NCBI GenBank assembly: GCA_963782555.1
Contig: CAWAKB010000003.1
Coordinates: 496,001 to 560,000 of the forward strand
Origin: Hyphomicrobium_A sp963782555
GTDB taxonomy: Bacteria; Pseudomonadota; Alphaproteobacteria; Rhizobiales; Hyphomicrobiaceae
Direction of reading: 5' to 3'
Length of the DNA stretch: 64,000 nt
Part shown: in pieces, positions 8,114-17,157 of the stretch
Numbering within the stretch: position 1 is the first letter of the stretch
Layout of the letters: every line of letters starts with the position of its first letter
Made by a program: the position numbers and the translations under genes
The notes under the pieces: generated by a model
Databases searched by the model: none
The model's input: the letters and a program-made list of their open reading frames with translations, nothing else
Told to the model about the DNA's origin: nothing

Positions 8114-9370
8114 TCAGTCGCGAACATGCAGCATCTTTGAGAGCCACCTCTCGTCAAACTGAGCGATCTCGAGATTGTTCATCTCGAGCATCTGCATGTG
8201 GCCGTTGCCGTTGATCCCGACCGTCGGCAGGTAGACGTAGGTGTTCTCGACGCCAGCCTGGGTAAGGAACGCCGATGTGCAATAGTCGTAGCCGGCGTGA
8301 TAAGAAGCCTGGCCGGTCTGGATCAGAATCGGGATTCCGTCCAGCCCCGTCGGCGTGTGGACAGGCGTCGACTGCAGCCAACAGTCATACAGATCCGTCG
8401 CCGGTTGTCCTTGTACCCCTCCCGCCGGGGGCGGCGTCTGGGTCAGGCCGAGATCGGCGGGGCCGCTGATCGGCGGGCTGAAGTTCAAGCAGACGTTGCT
8501 CAATCCGCACGTCGTACCTGGAGCCGTATTTCCGTTGCGGCTGGAGTTGCCGGTCGGCTCTACGGCGAGAACCGCCTTGATCTTTCCCGGATTGGCCTGG
8601 GGAATGAACCAACTGACGGGTCCCGTCATCGAGTGCGTTATGATGATCGACGGCCCGATCTTCTTGATCAGATCCGTCACCGCTGCGGTGGTGAGCGCCA
8701 GCGCCTGGTTTCCGTCCGGCATGTTCGCGACCTGAGACGCAAAGAACTGGTCATAGGCGTATTCGCCAGGGACACCACTGCCGTAGCCACCGGGCCACTG
8801 CGTGTGGTAGGCCGCCTGCGGCCAAGCGAGGGGATCGGTCAATTCGGGTGCCGTGAAGTTTTGCTGGACTGAGGTCGTGCTGGGGTCCGACCCCTGCACA
8901 CCATAGGCACCGGGAAAGTACCCCGACTTGCCACGCCCGGGCTGATCGATAACGTACACTGGCCAACCGTGGCTCACGTAATAGGCCGCCCACCCTGGCC
9001 GCCCATCGGGCGTGCCGAGGAAGTTGGCGCCGGTCTGCCGGCTGCCGTGGATCATGATGATCGGGTAGCGGCCTGTGCGCTTCCAGCTCCAATGCTTGTC
9101 ATTGGGTTTAGCCGGAATTTGATAAAACACATAGCTCTGATCCGCCATCGTCGTCGGAGAACCCTCAGAGGGCGGGACATCGTATTTGCCGCCCCCATAA
9201 AAGACGCCTTGGTTCCCCACCACATAGGGACCGAGGCTTGCGGGCTTGCTGTGGTGTCGGTCGTCGCGCCGGTTATCGTGGGCAGTTGCACCAGTCGCTG
9301 CGATGAGGCACGCGAGCCCCGCGGCAAACATCCTGCGCATGTGAATGAAACGATTGAAGGTTTGCGTCAT
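8114..9370 (-). CDS. Exported alpha/beta-hydrolase (esterase) (418 aa)
   Basis: Second member of the local esterase family. A signal peptide spans about residues 1-30, with likely cleavage at 'ATA' before 'HDNRRDDRHH', so the mature protein begins with a His/Asp-rich stretch. It shares 'NQGVFYGGG' with the family's 'GTFYVGG' entry motif, then 'PIIMIHGSRQTG', 'DQPGRGKSGY', the nucleophile 'THSMTG' (Ser 247), 'LAVEPTG' (acid Glu) and 'GNGHMQMLEMNN' (His 391). Several Cys in the C-terminal third could form disulfides in the periplasm. 'GGGAGGAG' lies 6 nt before the ATG. The substrate is unknown; size and motifs suggest a carboxylic ester or lactone hydrolase. Confidence 0.85.
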   Translation of the reverse strand: MTQTFNRFIHMRRMFAAGLACLIAATGATAHDNRRDDRHHSKPASLGPYVVGNQGVFYGGGKYDVPPSEGSPTTMADQSYVFYQIPAKPNDKHWSWKRTGRYPIIMIHGSRQTGANFLGTPDGRPGWAAYYVSHGWPVYVIDQPGRGKSGYFPGAYGVQGSDPSTTSVQQNFTAPELTDPLAWPQAAYHTQWPGGYGSGVPGEYAYDQFFASQVANMPDGNQALALTTAAVTDLIKKIGPSIIITHSMTGPVSWFIPQANPGKIKAVLAVEPTGNSSRNGNTAPGTTCGLSNVCLNFSPPISGPADLGLTQTPPPAGGVQGQPATDLYDCWLQSTPVHTPTGLDGIPILIQTGQASYHAGYDYCTSAFLTQAGVENTYVYLPTVGINGNGHMQMLEMNNLEIAQFDERWLSKMLHVRD

Positions 9371-9734
9371 GGTAAACTCCTCCCTTGATCACGTGCGATC
9401 GGATTTTCTCCGTTGCACGGCCCGCGTACGTTAGCGCGCTGAAAGCATCCTTATCTCCGCAGGGAAGGAACCGAATGGGGTATGAGGGAACCAGCGCTTC
9501 GATTGAAGCGCATGCGGCCGATGAAGATCGATCTGGCCGAACCTAATTTGGAAAAAGAGCAACCGAAGTTTGCTGTTGTCCAAATCGTCGGGATGGGCTG
9601 CCAGGTCCGGATTAAGCGCGCATCTTCCCGGTCGATGCTGTCGAAAAAGGCGCATGCCGAGCGGCCGGTTTGGCCGCGAGCGTGGATTGGATAGACTGAC
9701 TGCTCCCTCGGGAAGCCAGGGCCGTTACGCTGAC
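9371..9734. other. Upstream region of the esterase gene
   Basis: The promoter-proximal DNA of the minus-strand esterase at 9370, running into the transposase remnant. Short reading frames here have no recognisable content. Confidence 0.4.
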
Positions 9735-10264
9735 GCCTTGATGAGCAGGGCAAAGAAGCTTTCGGCCGTCTGAAATGTGCGCTTTGCCGTCTCGTGAGAC
9801 GTACTCGCCGCAACTGTGGTTTACCGCGCGGTGCGCCTCGAAGGAGAGGCCGATCCAGTAGGCGCTAAACGAGCGTATGCACGGCATGCTTCTTCGGCTC
9901 GGGCTTGTCGCGGTGGAAGTTCTTCTTTTTGCCGCCGGCGAACGTCTCGTCGCTCTCTACGATCTTGTCCTTGCCGCCGATGGGGGCCGGCGGTTTTGGG
10001 CAGGCCCATGGCCTCACGCACGCGATGGCAGAGAAACCACGCGGTCTTCTAGGTGATGCCCATTATGCGGTGCATCTGGTGAGCGGACATGCCCTTCTTG
10101 CTGGCGGCCATGAGCCGGAAGGTTAGGAGGCATTTGGTCAAGGGATGTGCGAACGCTTCATGACGGTTCCGACCGTCACGGTGAACTTCTTGCGGCAGGA
10201 GCGGCAGTGCACCTGGCCCATCTTGCCCGCGGCCCCTCCAAGCCGAGTCCGTGAGATTGATGGA
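9735..10264 (-). pseudogene. Decayed IS1595-family (ISXO2-like) transposase
   Basis: Transposase fragments are readable only by switching frame. They run 'MSINLTDSAW' at 10264, then (other frame) 'GKMGQVHCRSCRKKFTVTVG', 'PLTKCLLTFRLMAASKKGMS', 'KTAWFLCHRVREAMGLPKTA', 'IVESDETFAGGKKKNFHRDK' and finally 'QTAESFFALL' near 9750. These are the zinc-ribbon, helix-turn-helix and DDE-type catalytic segments of IS1595-family transposases. About 45 residues after the start are missing and at least three frameshifts are present, so it is non-functional. Terminal inverted repeats were not located. It is a marker of past mobile-element activity in the island. Confidence 0.8.
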
Positions 10265-10474
10265 CATTGGGACAATCCTCATTGATTGCCACTACAAATA
10301 AGCCATCAAGTTCAGTCAAGCATATAGTTCTCGGTAGCCAAATAAAATCGGTTCGTGGTTGGGTCGCGAAACGCTCTGCCATTTACAATACTTTACAAAA
10401 CGGACACGTGCCGGAAATGGTAGCGCTTAATATTTCCCGCACGGTGATCGGAAGCAATTTGAAGGGGAAGACGA

Positions 10475-11056
10475 ATGCTAAAATCAATTTCACTCGGCCC
10501 GCCCTATCCTACTGGCTCGCCGGCGGCGAGATCAGCGCGCGGAGCCGGTCAAGCCAAGCTCATTGCGAGTATTGTCCCGCTCGGGGGCCTTGCCGACATA
10601 CTATTTGTCGAGGAGACGAGCAGCGGGTTTTGTTCGACTTCGCACCGCGGACCAGGACATTCCGCATTTGATGGCGAGATGCATTCCCTTAGGGCTGTTG
10701 AGTGCGCTGAGCGAATGGCTATGCATCTGGCCACCGAAATCGATGCGACGATGGAACAGCAGGCTCAGCTTATCGCAATTGCGAGATCGGCAACCAAAGA
10801 TCTCCTGCCTTTGCGTGAGCAGCTGATAGCCGGGCGCACGGAGGGGCTTAAGATTCTCAGGCAGTCGACTATCGATCGGGCCGCGATTGAGAAGCTGAGC
10901 GGCGAACAATTGGCTCGCGCCGAGGAGGCAAGCAGGTGCCTCGTCAGTGCGCTCACAGCTGCTACCAAAGTGCTGACACCAATACAGCGAACGATGTTTG
11001 TTGCAGCCCGGACCGAAGAAGCTCGCATCCGCCGTCGGTGGTCAAGGAAGGGATAG
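10475..11056 (+). CDS. Spy/CpxP-like periplasmic protein, N-terminus scrambled (193 aa)
   Basis: The C-terminal ~110 residues match the Spy/CpxP (heavy-metal-sensor/LTXXQ-like) helical family: 'ERMAMHLATEIDATMEQQAQ', 'LLPLREQLIAGRTEGLKILR' and 'LTPIQRTMFVAART'. Such proteins are small periplasmic chaperones usually controlled by the adjacent two-component system, here RR 11177 and HK 11879. The first ~70 residues lack a normal signal peptide. The neighbouring frame at about 10489-10540 reads 'RPALSYWLAGGEIS', more like the expected membrane-targeting start, so compensating frameshifts may have scrambled the export signal. A good 'AAGGGG' site precedes the ATG. A terminator follows. Confidence 0.6.
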   Translation: MLKSISLGPPYPTGSPAARSARGAGQAKLIASIVPLGGLADILFVEETSSGFCSTSHRGPGHSAFDGEMHSLRAVECAERMAMHLATEIDATMEQQAQLIAIARSATKDLLPLREQLIAGRTEGLKILRQSTIDRAAIEKLSGEQLARAEEASRCLVSALTAATKVLTPIQRTMFVAARTEEARIRRRWSRKG

Positions 11057-11086
11057 CATACTTGTATTTGCCCTGGAGCTCTGAAG

Positions 11087-11117
11087 CGGCCGACCGTCCT
11101 CGGGAGGCCGTTTTTTT
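11087..11117 (+). terminator. Rho-independent terminator after the Spy-like gene
   Basis: Five GC pairs (CGGCC/GGCCG), a symmetric GA/GA internal loop, three more GC pairs and a TCCT loop, followed directly by seven T. It lies 30 bp past the stop at 11056 and separates this gene from the response regulator. Confidence 0.85.
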
Positions 11118-11176
11118 GTGCTGTATTGAGATCCCAGCTAAGTCTTAATCGGGCAATCAGCAAGCGAGTCCAGTGC

Positions 11177-11863
11177 ATGGACGACCACATTCTTCTCGTT
11201 GAGGACGATCGACGCCTTGCAGAAATGTTGCGCGACTACCTTGGCGGAGCTGGTTACCGCGTCACAAGCGCAGCAAGTGGTTCAGCCGGTCTCGCCGCCC
11301 ACGAGCGCGGAGCATTCGCTGCGTTGATTCTCGATCTTATGCTACCAGACATGGAGGGCCTCGATGTTTGCCGGAAGGTGCGCGCGAAAGCGGACACGCC
11401 AATTCTCATGCTCACCGCACGCGGCGATGCCATGGACCGAATAATCGGTCTCGAAGTGGGTGCAGACGACTACTTACCGAAACCTTTTGAACCGCGCGAA
11501 CTCTTGGCGCGGCTCAAGGCAATTTTGAAAAGGCGAATGGGCAGCCTGAAGCCCGACATATTGCGGTTCGGCCGCCTTGAAATTGATCGTGGCCGACGCG
11601 AAGTGCTTCGCGACGGCGAGCCCGCAACTCTTACCAGTGCGCAATATTTAATACTGGTAGCCCTGGCTGAGCGTGCCGGCCGCGTCTTGTCACGAGAACA
11701 GCTCATGGACCTAACTAAAGGCGAGACGATGAACGCGTTTGACCGATCGATTGACGTGCACATTTCGCGCATCCGCCAAGCGATCGAGGACGATCATAGG
11801 AAGCCACGGCGTATCGTTACGGTGCGCGGAGCAGGCTACGTGTTCGCCAGAACGCAGGACTGA
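11177..11863 (+). CDS. OmpR-family response regulator, CpxR-like (228 aa)
   Basis: Receiver domain (about 1-118) with the acidic pair in 'LVEDDRR', phospho-acceptor Asp 53 in 'ALILDLMLPDME', Thr 80 and Lys 102 in 'YLPKPFEP'. The OmpR-type winged-helix domain follows (about 130-226), with 'LTSAQYLILVALAERAGRVL', 'DRSIDVHISRIRQAI' and the closing wing 'TVRGAGYVFAR'. The start at 11177 ('MDDHILLVEDD') is chosen because it begins the receiver fold; an upstream in-frame ATG adds 17 unrelated residues. It is paired with the kinase gene 15 bp downstream. The likely target is the preceding Spy-like gene, by analogy with Cpx and other envelope-stress systems; this is inference. Confidence 0.92.
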   Translation: MDDHILLVEDDRRLAEMLRDYLGGAGYRVTSAASGSAGLAAHERGAFAALILDLMLPDMEGLDVCRKVRAKADTPILMLTARGDAMDRIIGLEVGADDYLPKPFEPRELLARLKAILKRRMGSLKPDILRFGRLEIDRGRREVLRDGEPATLTSAQYLILVALAERAGRVLSREQLMDLTKGETMNAFDRSIDVHISRIRQAIEDDHRKPRRIVTVRGAGYVFARTQD

Positions 11864-11878
11864 TGAGGAGTATGGCCG

Positions 11879-13174
11879 TTGCGCCGCCTTTACCTTCAAG
11901 TCTACCTGACCATTGTGGCGAGCCTCTTGATCGTCGTATTGCTCGCGGGCGCGTATTGGCGGAAGGGACCCGACCCTCTGCTTTTGCGCAACGCCATCGC
12001 GATGGCAGGAGATCTCGCGTTGTATGCCCTGCCGCCAGCGAATGCGCCAGCCACTGAGCAACGGGATGCCGTCAGCCGCCTTGCGGAACGCCTGCACCTT
12101 GATCTTACACTATACGCGGAAGACAGGGGATCAATCGCGCACGGCGGGGACCCTTTGCCTCCACTCCCAGTTAATCAGGAACAAGGGGGTTGGCTGTACG
12201 CCCGCGGCGGAACGATTTGGGCCATGCAGTTGGCCGACGGTCGCTGGCTTGTCGCACGCTCACAGCGGCATCGACATCGCGAGCCTGAGTTGGCATTCGT
12301 TGTAGTTATTGGGACCATTGCTCTCATGGTGGGACTGTCCGCCTATCCTGTCGCGCGTCAGTTGACGCGCCGCCTAGAGCGGCTGCAAACGAGTGTCGAA
12401 CGGCTCGGAGAAGGCGATTTAGCTACGCGCGTAAAGGTCGAAGGGCGGGATGAGGTGGCGCGTCTTGCACACAGCTTTAACCGAGCGGCAGCGCGGATTG
12501 AAACGTTGGTGAGCTCCCACAAATTGTTGCTTGCCAACGCCAGCCATGAACTGCGAACGCCAATATCACGCATCCGGCTCGGCATAGAATTGAAGAAGAA
12601 CGGCGCCGATTTGGCCCGCACGGAGGCACTCGAAAAGGACATCGCGGAGCTCGATGAGCTTATCGACGAGATTCTCGTTGCGAGCCGTCTCAATTCGACG
12701 CCGGGCATTGATGCGCAAGAGGACATTGACCTGCTAGGGCTCATAGCCGGGGAGGCTGCCCGGTATGACCACGTCACCGTTTCTGGGCACCCGGTATATG
12801 TGCGCGGTGATCCGCGATTGTTACGGCGTCTGGCCCGGAACCTCTTGGAGAATGCCTACCGCCACGGGGCGCCACCCGTCGAGATTGACGTATGCCAAAA
12901 CAAGGATCTGGCGGTGTTGAGCGTCACTGACGCCGGGGTCGGCATACCGGCATCGGAGCAGGAGCACGTATTCGAGCCATTTCGTAGCGGCTCGGGCAGG
13001 TCTCCTGATGCTGGTGGAACGGGGCTCGGCCTGGCGCTCGTTCGCCAGATCGCACGCAAGCATGGCGGCGATGCTAGCCTCAGCGCTGCGCTGGATAACG
13101 CAGGCAACCGCTTTGTCGTGACGCTTCCCGCCATCGCCGTTGGCTCCGTGGCTACGAGCGCCTCGCCGATATAA
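11879..13174 (+). CDS. Membrane sensor histidine kinase, CpxA-like (431 aa)
   Basis: Two membrane segments (about 6-26 and 139-157) flank a ~110-residue periplasmic sensor. A HAMP domain follows ('RRLERLQTSVERLGEGDLAT'), then the dimerisation/phosphoacceptor motif 'NASHELRTPISRIRLG' (His 223) and an HATPase with N-box 'NLLENAYRHG', G1 'DAGVGIP', F-box 'FEPF' and G2 'GGTGLGLALV'. All key residues are present, so it should be active. The start is TTG at 11879 with 'AGGAG' upstream, 15 bp after the regulator, hence an operon. A 74-bp stretch (12641-12714) is duplicated at 3572-3645. Confidence 0.92.
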   Translation: MRRLYLQVYLTIVASLLIVVLLAGAYWRKGPDPLLLRNAIAMAGDLALYALPPANAPATEQRDAVSRLAERLHLDLTLYAEDRGSIAHGGDPLPPLPVNQEQGGWLYARGGTIWAMQLADGRWLVARSQRHRHREPELAFVVVIGTIALMVGLSAYPVARQLTRRLERLQTSVERLGEGDLATRVKVEGRDEVARLAHSFNRAAARIETLVSSHKLLLANASHELRTPISRIRLGIELKKNGADLARTEALEKDIAELDELIDEILVASRLNSTPGIDAQEDIDLLGLIAGEAARYDHVTVSGHPVYVRGDPRLLRRLARNLLENAYRHGAPPVEIDVCQNKDLAVLSVTDAGVGIPASEQEHVFEPFRSGSGRSPDAGGTGLGLALVRQIARKHGGDASLSAALDNAGNRFVVTLPAIAVGSVATSASPI

Positions 13175-14363
13175 GTGCAGCTTGGCCGGATGAGGTTGAA
13201 GACGCGCTACATCGAGCCCGGCAACCCGTGGGAGTATAGGGGTCGAGGGGCGCAAGCCACAGCCCCGATCACCCCCCCCAACGGGCCCGAGCCGCGGAGG
13301 GACGATGCAGCAATCTTTACTGAAGGCCAATCTGATGGTGATGGTCGTCAGGCGATGATGCTTTAGCCGTGCCTGCATCTTGCTGCTGCGGGCAAGGCCT
13401 AGCAGCGCGCTCCAAATTTTTTTGGGACCAACCTGACATTATGATGCGTCGAGCTGACTAACTTCCGGTTTTGGCCCTGAGTGTTAGTGCCGGCACTGGA
13501 GCCGCGCGCTATGAACTGACGAAGAGCCAAAAATTCCCCATGACTTTCCGCCCGTTGGGGTCTTTCTGCCGTGGCGGCGGCGATGCCCGATTGGCAACGC
13601 TGCCTGGCCCACCTAATTGCAATGGTAATCCCTCGTTCAAGTAGATGCGAGACGCATGATTCAGTGATCAAAGACATGCCAATTTCTGACTGCGGCTTCA
13701 CTCGCGGTCTCCAAGGCCCTCCCCCATTCTTTCCCCGATGCTATCTGATCAGCGCTGCCGCACCTCAAACTCCCCGCCCGTCCCAAACACCTGCACGAGT
13801 TCCGCCTCCGTTTCCGCATCCAGCGTCACTTCCCCCGCGGAAGGAGCGCAACCACCTCTTCCCCAACTGCACTCCGCGCTGGAGGTAGACCGAGGACCGT
13901 TCGAGGGAAGATTAGGATCTCCGGCCGAGGACCAGTGCGTGTGAGGCGCGCAGCGTATTGGTCCTCACTCTGCTTGCACTACCTCTCTGAAGATAGAGAT
14001 CGCCGTTCAGCCGCTCCAAGAGGCTTGCTACCATCGGCTAAACTTATACATCGGCGCCTCGGCCGAGCGCCGAATCGGACCGAGGCGACTTCAGTTCTCG
14101 ACCGACACCCAACCCACCAACATCCGCAACATCCCACCTTCAAAGGGCTCTAGCCTCATAGCGGCGCGGCTGACAGTTGAGGCCGTCGTGAAGCATCGCA
14201 TGTTGGCGGCGGCGCTAAGGGTCCACTTTGTCGGCTCGGCAGGCATCCTCACCTGCCCATTCTGTTCGTGTCACCAGTTCCCTCGCCGCCGAAACAGTTC
14301 CTCGACAACCTAGCCTAAATTCTAGGCAGAAGATATCGTGACTGTTTTTTTCACGAGGAATGA
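13175..14363. other. 1.2-kb region without recognisable genes
   Basis: Between the kinase and the next esterase I see only reading frames with biased Arg/Pro/Ser translations and no domain or ribosome binding site. The final ~30 bp hold the Shine-Dalgarno ('GAGGA') of the esterase at 14364. Probably eroded or non-coding island DNA. Confidence 0.5.
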
Positions 14364-15458
14364 ATGATGACTCACAAACCAACATTTGCCGCAAGCCCAC
14401 TTCTTCGCGGGTTCTTTACGACGGGTCTGCTCGCGTGCGCCGCCACAGGCGCGATAGCTCACGATGCTCAAAATGGCCACGACAAGCACAAGAATCCGCC
14501 CATCGTGCTCGAGGATCAGGGCACGTTCTATGTAGGAGGCGCCATCGAATTCCGCACACCCAATTCGTCGACAGACATCAATTCACCGCGATCCCTTCCG
14601 GGGAACATCGCGGTGCACCAGATGTACGTGGAATACCAAATTCCTGTAGACAAAAAGCACAAGTATCCCATCGTCTTCATGCATGGCGGAGGCCATACCG
14701 GCGAGTTCTTCAGGACAACTCCCGATGGGCGCCAGGGTTGGTTCACCAGCTTCACGCGGCGCGGCTTCGCCGTTTACGACGTCGATGGAGCCAACCGTGG
14801 GCGATCCGGCTGGGATCCAACCAACAGGTTCGCGGTCAGTCTCGGGCTTGCAGACCCTTCAGCGTTGGAGGCGGCAAACATCTATTCTGAGCAATCCGCG
14901 TGGACCGCGTTCCGGTGGGGGCCGACCTACGGTACTCCGTACACCAATACGCAGTTTCCGCTCTCCGCTGTGAACCAATACCTAGATGAGATCCAGCCCG
15001 CCTATCGCGATGCTCCGCAGAATGGGTACATGGCCGCTGACCTGGGAGCGCTCGTTGACAAGATCGGCCCCTGTATCCTTCTTGGTTGGTCCACGGGAAC
15101 GGGGAACGTCATGGTAGCCGCGACATCTTCATCCGATCGCATAGCGAAAGTGAAGGGGCTTATCGGCATTGAAGGTTTCCCGGGAACAACCGGCAACAGG
15201 CCGCCGGATGATCTGGCGGCAAAGATACCCTTCCTCGGCATCATCGGCGACAACACTTCGCCGGCGACCGGCCAAGACTACACGGCGCTGCTTACCAGTC
15301 TTGGTGGCGACGCCACCACAATCTGGCTCCCTGATGCAGGTCTTTTCGGCAATGGTCATACGATGGCGATAGAACGCAATAATGAGAAAATCGCCGACCT
15401 CATTGAAGACTGGATCAAAAATCACGTAGAAAACCGGCACCACGGGCACGGACACTAA
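14364..15458 (+). CDS. Exported alpha/beta-hydrolase (esterase), His-rich ends (364 aa)
   Basis: Third family member and the shortest. The signal peptide runs to about residue 32 (cleavage 'AIA' before 'HDAQNGHDKHK'), so the mature N-terminus is His/Asp-rich, and the C-terminus ends 'NRHHGHGH'. Family motifs are 'DQGTFYVGG', 'YPIVFMHGGGHTG', 'DGANRGRSGW', the nucleophile 'LLGWSTGTGN' (Ser 243, a canonical GxSxG unlike the HSxxG of its two paralogues), 'IGIEGF' (acid Glu) and 'FGNGHTMAIERNN' (His 332). An ATG at 14367 is an equally possible start. It stands alone on the plus strand; the substrate is unknown. Confidence 0.85.
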   Translation: MMTHKPTFAASPLLRGFFTTGLLACAATGAIAHDAQNGHDKHKNPPIVLEDQGTFYVGGAIEFRTPNSSTDINSPRSLPGNIAVHQMYVEYQIPVDKKHKYPIVFMHGGGHTGEFFRTTPDGRQGWFTSFTRRGFAVYDVDGANRGRSGWDPTNRFAVSLGLADPSALEAANIYSEQSAWTAFRWGPTYGTPYTNTQFPLSAVNQYLDEIQPAYRDAPQNGYMAADLGALVDKIGPCILLGWSTGTGNVMVAATSSSDRIAKVKGLIGIEGFPGTTGNRPPDDLAAKIPFLGIIGDNTSPATGQDYTALLTSLGGDATTIWLPDAGLFGNGHTMAIERNNEKIADLIEDWIKNHVENRHHGHGH

Positions 15459-15709
15459 TCACTCAATCGCCCGGTGCGCCACTAGCAACCGTCCATGGGC
15501 TGGGCTCGAAGCACGCAGCCGAGCCCATGGGCTAATCGTCCAACTCCACACTCCCGCACTGATATACAGGAACGATCACTGTCCGCATCATCCCCTCCTC
15601 CGAAGAACTCTAGCCCGCCCTCCCGGCGGGGGGCTGCTGCTGATGATAACTGTCGCAAGTGCGAAGCCCGCCAAGGCGGCTGATCCGGGCGCACAGTCCT
15701 CGCGCACGC

Positions 15710-16321
15710 TTAAGTGCTCAGCACCACCATGCTGGTCAAAGTGTCGATCATCAGAGCTTCAAGGATCGTAAAGCACCATCGTTCCAACCGTCCCGCCCGA
15801 AACTCCGCCCCATCCAAGAGTCCGGGAATCCACACGACGAGTGCTATCGCGCTGAGGTTCAATATCCCTCCTAGCGGAAACCCCAGAACGGGATGGGGCG
15901 CTACGGCTATCAGCAACACCGGACATATGAAGCCTAGCGCAAAGATTCCGGCGGCGATTGCCTGCCTGCGTGGCTCGATCACCTCTCGCACAAACGTGTC
16001 GCGGATATGCTCGCCGGTCCACTCGGCCGGAAATTCCTTCGACAGCCGCCCTCTTTCCAATAACGGCTTCGCGTGCGCGGCGATCGCATAGAAGGCAGCC
16101 ATCTCCCTCGCATTGGCTTCGAGATCCATGCTGTCGCCGCTTTCATATACGATCTTTGGGCTGTCCCATCGCCGCCAGACCGCGACCGAATAGCCCCGCA
16201 AATCCGGTTCCCATTGCATGAATGCCGCCATCAGCCCGTGCGATCCGGCAAGGGCGGGTATCAGCGATATTACCGTCGGCGTCACCGAGAAGAGGGCAAG
16301 TGGGCGCGCCAGTAAGAACAT
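15710..16321 (-). CDS. Hypothetical integral membrane protein (203 aa)
   Basis: Unrecognised. The hydrophobicity pattern suggests about four membrane segments: residues ~6-28, ~118-138 ('IAAGIFALGFICPVLLIAVA'), ~143-165 ('GGILNLSAIALVVWIPGLLD') and ~180-201. A ~90-residue charged loop lies between the first and second, containing 'EFPAEWTGEHIRDTFVREVI'. No catalytic motif is visible. It lies alone between the third esterase and the oxygenase operon, pointing the same way as the latter. Composition is consistent with a real gene and the opposite frames are Arg/Ser-rich shadows. Confidence 0.6.
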   Translation of the reverse strand: MFLLARPLALFSVTPTVISLIPALAGSHGLMAAFMQWEPDLRGYSVAVWRRWDSPKIVYESGDSMDLEANAREMAAFYAIAAHAKPLLERGRLSKEFPAEWTGEHIRDTFVREVIEPRRQAIAAGIFALGFICPVLLIAVAPHPVLGFPLGGILNLSAIALVVWIPGLLDGAEFRAGRLERWCFTILEALMIDTLTSMVVLST

Positions 16322-16473
16322 GGCGCTTTCTGTTCACGCTTCACTTTCTTGACCTTTCAAGCTGCAATCGCGCTTTCAAGAGCCGTTATTCGGTGCACGC
16401 CGAGCCAATTTCGCATTTGGGGCGGCGAGACTCCGCCGTCGCCCTGCGGGCGCAGTCTGAGAACGACGGGCAG

Positions 16474-17154
16474 CTAGCGCCCAACAGGCTGATCCCGCTC
16501 GTCGGGCGCCGCTGAGCCCTTTAGGTGCGCGTTGAATGGCACGGAGATTCGCGGCCGTTTGCCCTGGTACATGCGCACGCTGTGCAGCAGATAGCTGGGA
16601 AACAGGATTATGAGGCCGGCTTGGGGTCGCACGAGCCGTGCGGACGGCAATGCGGTGGGAAAGAAGGTCATGGTGGAAGCTGCGACGGGGTGGGCGAACT
16701 CGAGGTAGCCGTCGTTGCTGCCCTCGACGGTCTCGTCGCCGGGGTCGACATAGTAGACCCCGGACCAGGTCGCCATCGGGTGCACGTGCACGGTGTTATA
16801 GTGCCCGCGGCGATTGACGGCGGCCCATCCGTAGAGATCGAAATTCGCCCTCAGGCACTTCGGCGCCGTGGCGCGCACGGTTGCCACGTCGAGGGCGTGG
16901 CGCACATAGCGTTCAAGCGTCGCCACTGCCGCGCTCGGCCACCGGAAGAACTCAGCCGGCGATTGCCAGCCACCCATGTTGCTCTTCGTCGATGAGGCGA
17001 GGACGCTCTCCTTCTCCAGAACGAGGTCGCGCAAATCCGCATTCATCCGATCGCAGTCCTTCAGCACGTACCAGAAGATCGGCGTGGGGAAGACATTTTC
17101 GATTTGGCCGTTCCTGGCCATGTCGGCCATGGGGTTGAAGCTCTTGTCCGACAT
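16474..17154 (-). CDS. Putative 2-oxoglutarate/Fe(II) oxygenase, TIGR02466 type (226 aa)
   Basis: Paralogue of the enzyme at 6780. It has the family start 'GQIENVFPTPIFWYVLKD', the metal-binding segment 'NTVHVHPMATWSGVYYVD', the distal His in 'FPSYLLHSVRMYQG' and 'RPRISVPFNAH'. It is cytoplasmic, with no signal peptide. It is the last gene of a tight minus-strand operon: only 3 bp separate its ATG from the stop of the prolyl-hydroxylase-like gene at 17158. Its C-terminal tail of about 15 residues is extra relative to the paralogue. The substrate is unknown; two oxygenases in one operon suggest sequential oxidation or two targets. Confidence 0.85.
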   Translation of the reverse strand: MSDKSFNPMADMARNGQIENVFPTPIFWYVLKDCDRMNADLRDLVLEKESVLASSTKSNMGGWQSPAEFFRWPSAAVATLERYVRHALDVATVRATAPKCLRANFDLYGWAAVNRRGHYNTVHVHPMATWSGVYYVDPGDETVEGSNDGYLEFAHPVAASTMTFFPTALPSARLVRPQAGLIILFPSYLLHSVRMYQGKRPRISVPFNAHLKGSAAPDERDQPVGR

Positions 17155-17157
17155 CAG

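Noticed and set aside
13399..14153. Several small frames between the kinase and the third esterase
   Set aside because: Biased composition, no start context and no recognisable domain in any of them.
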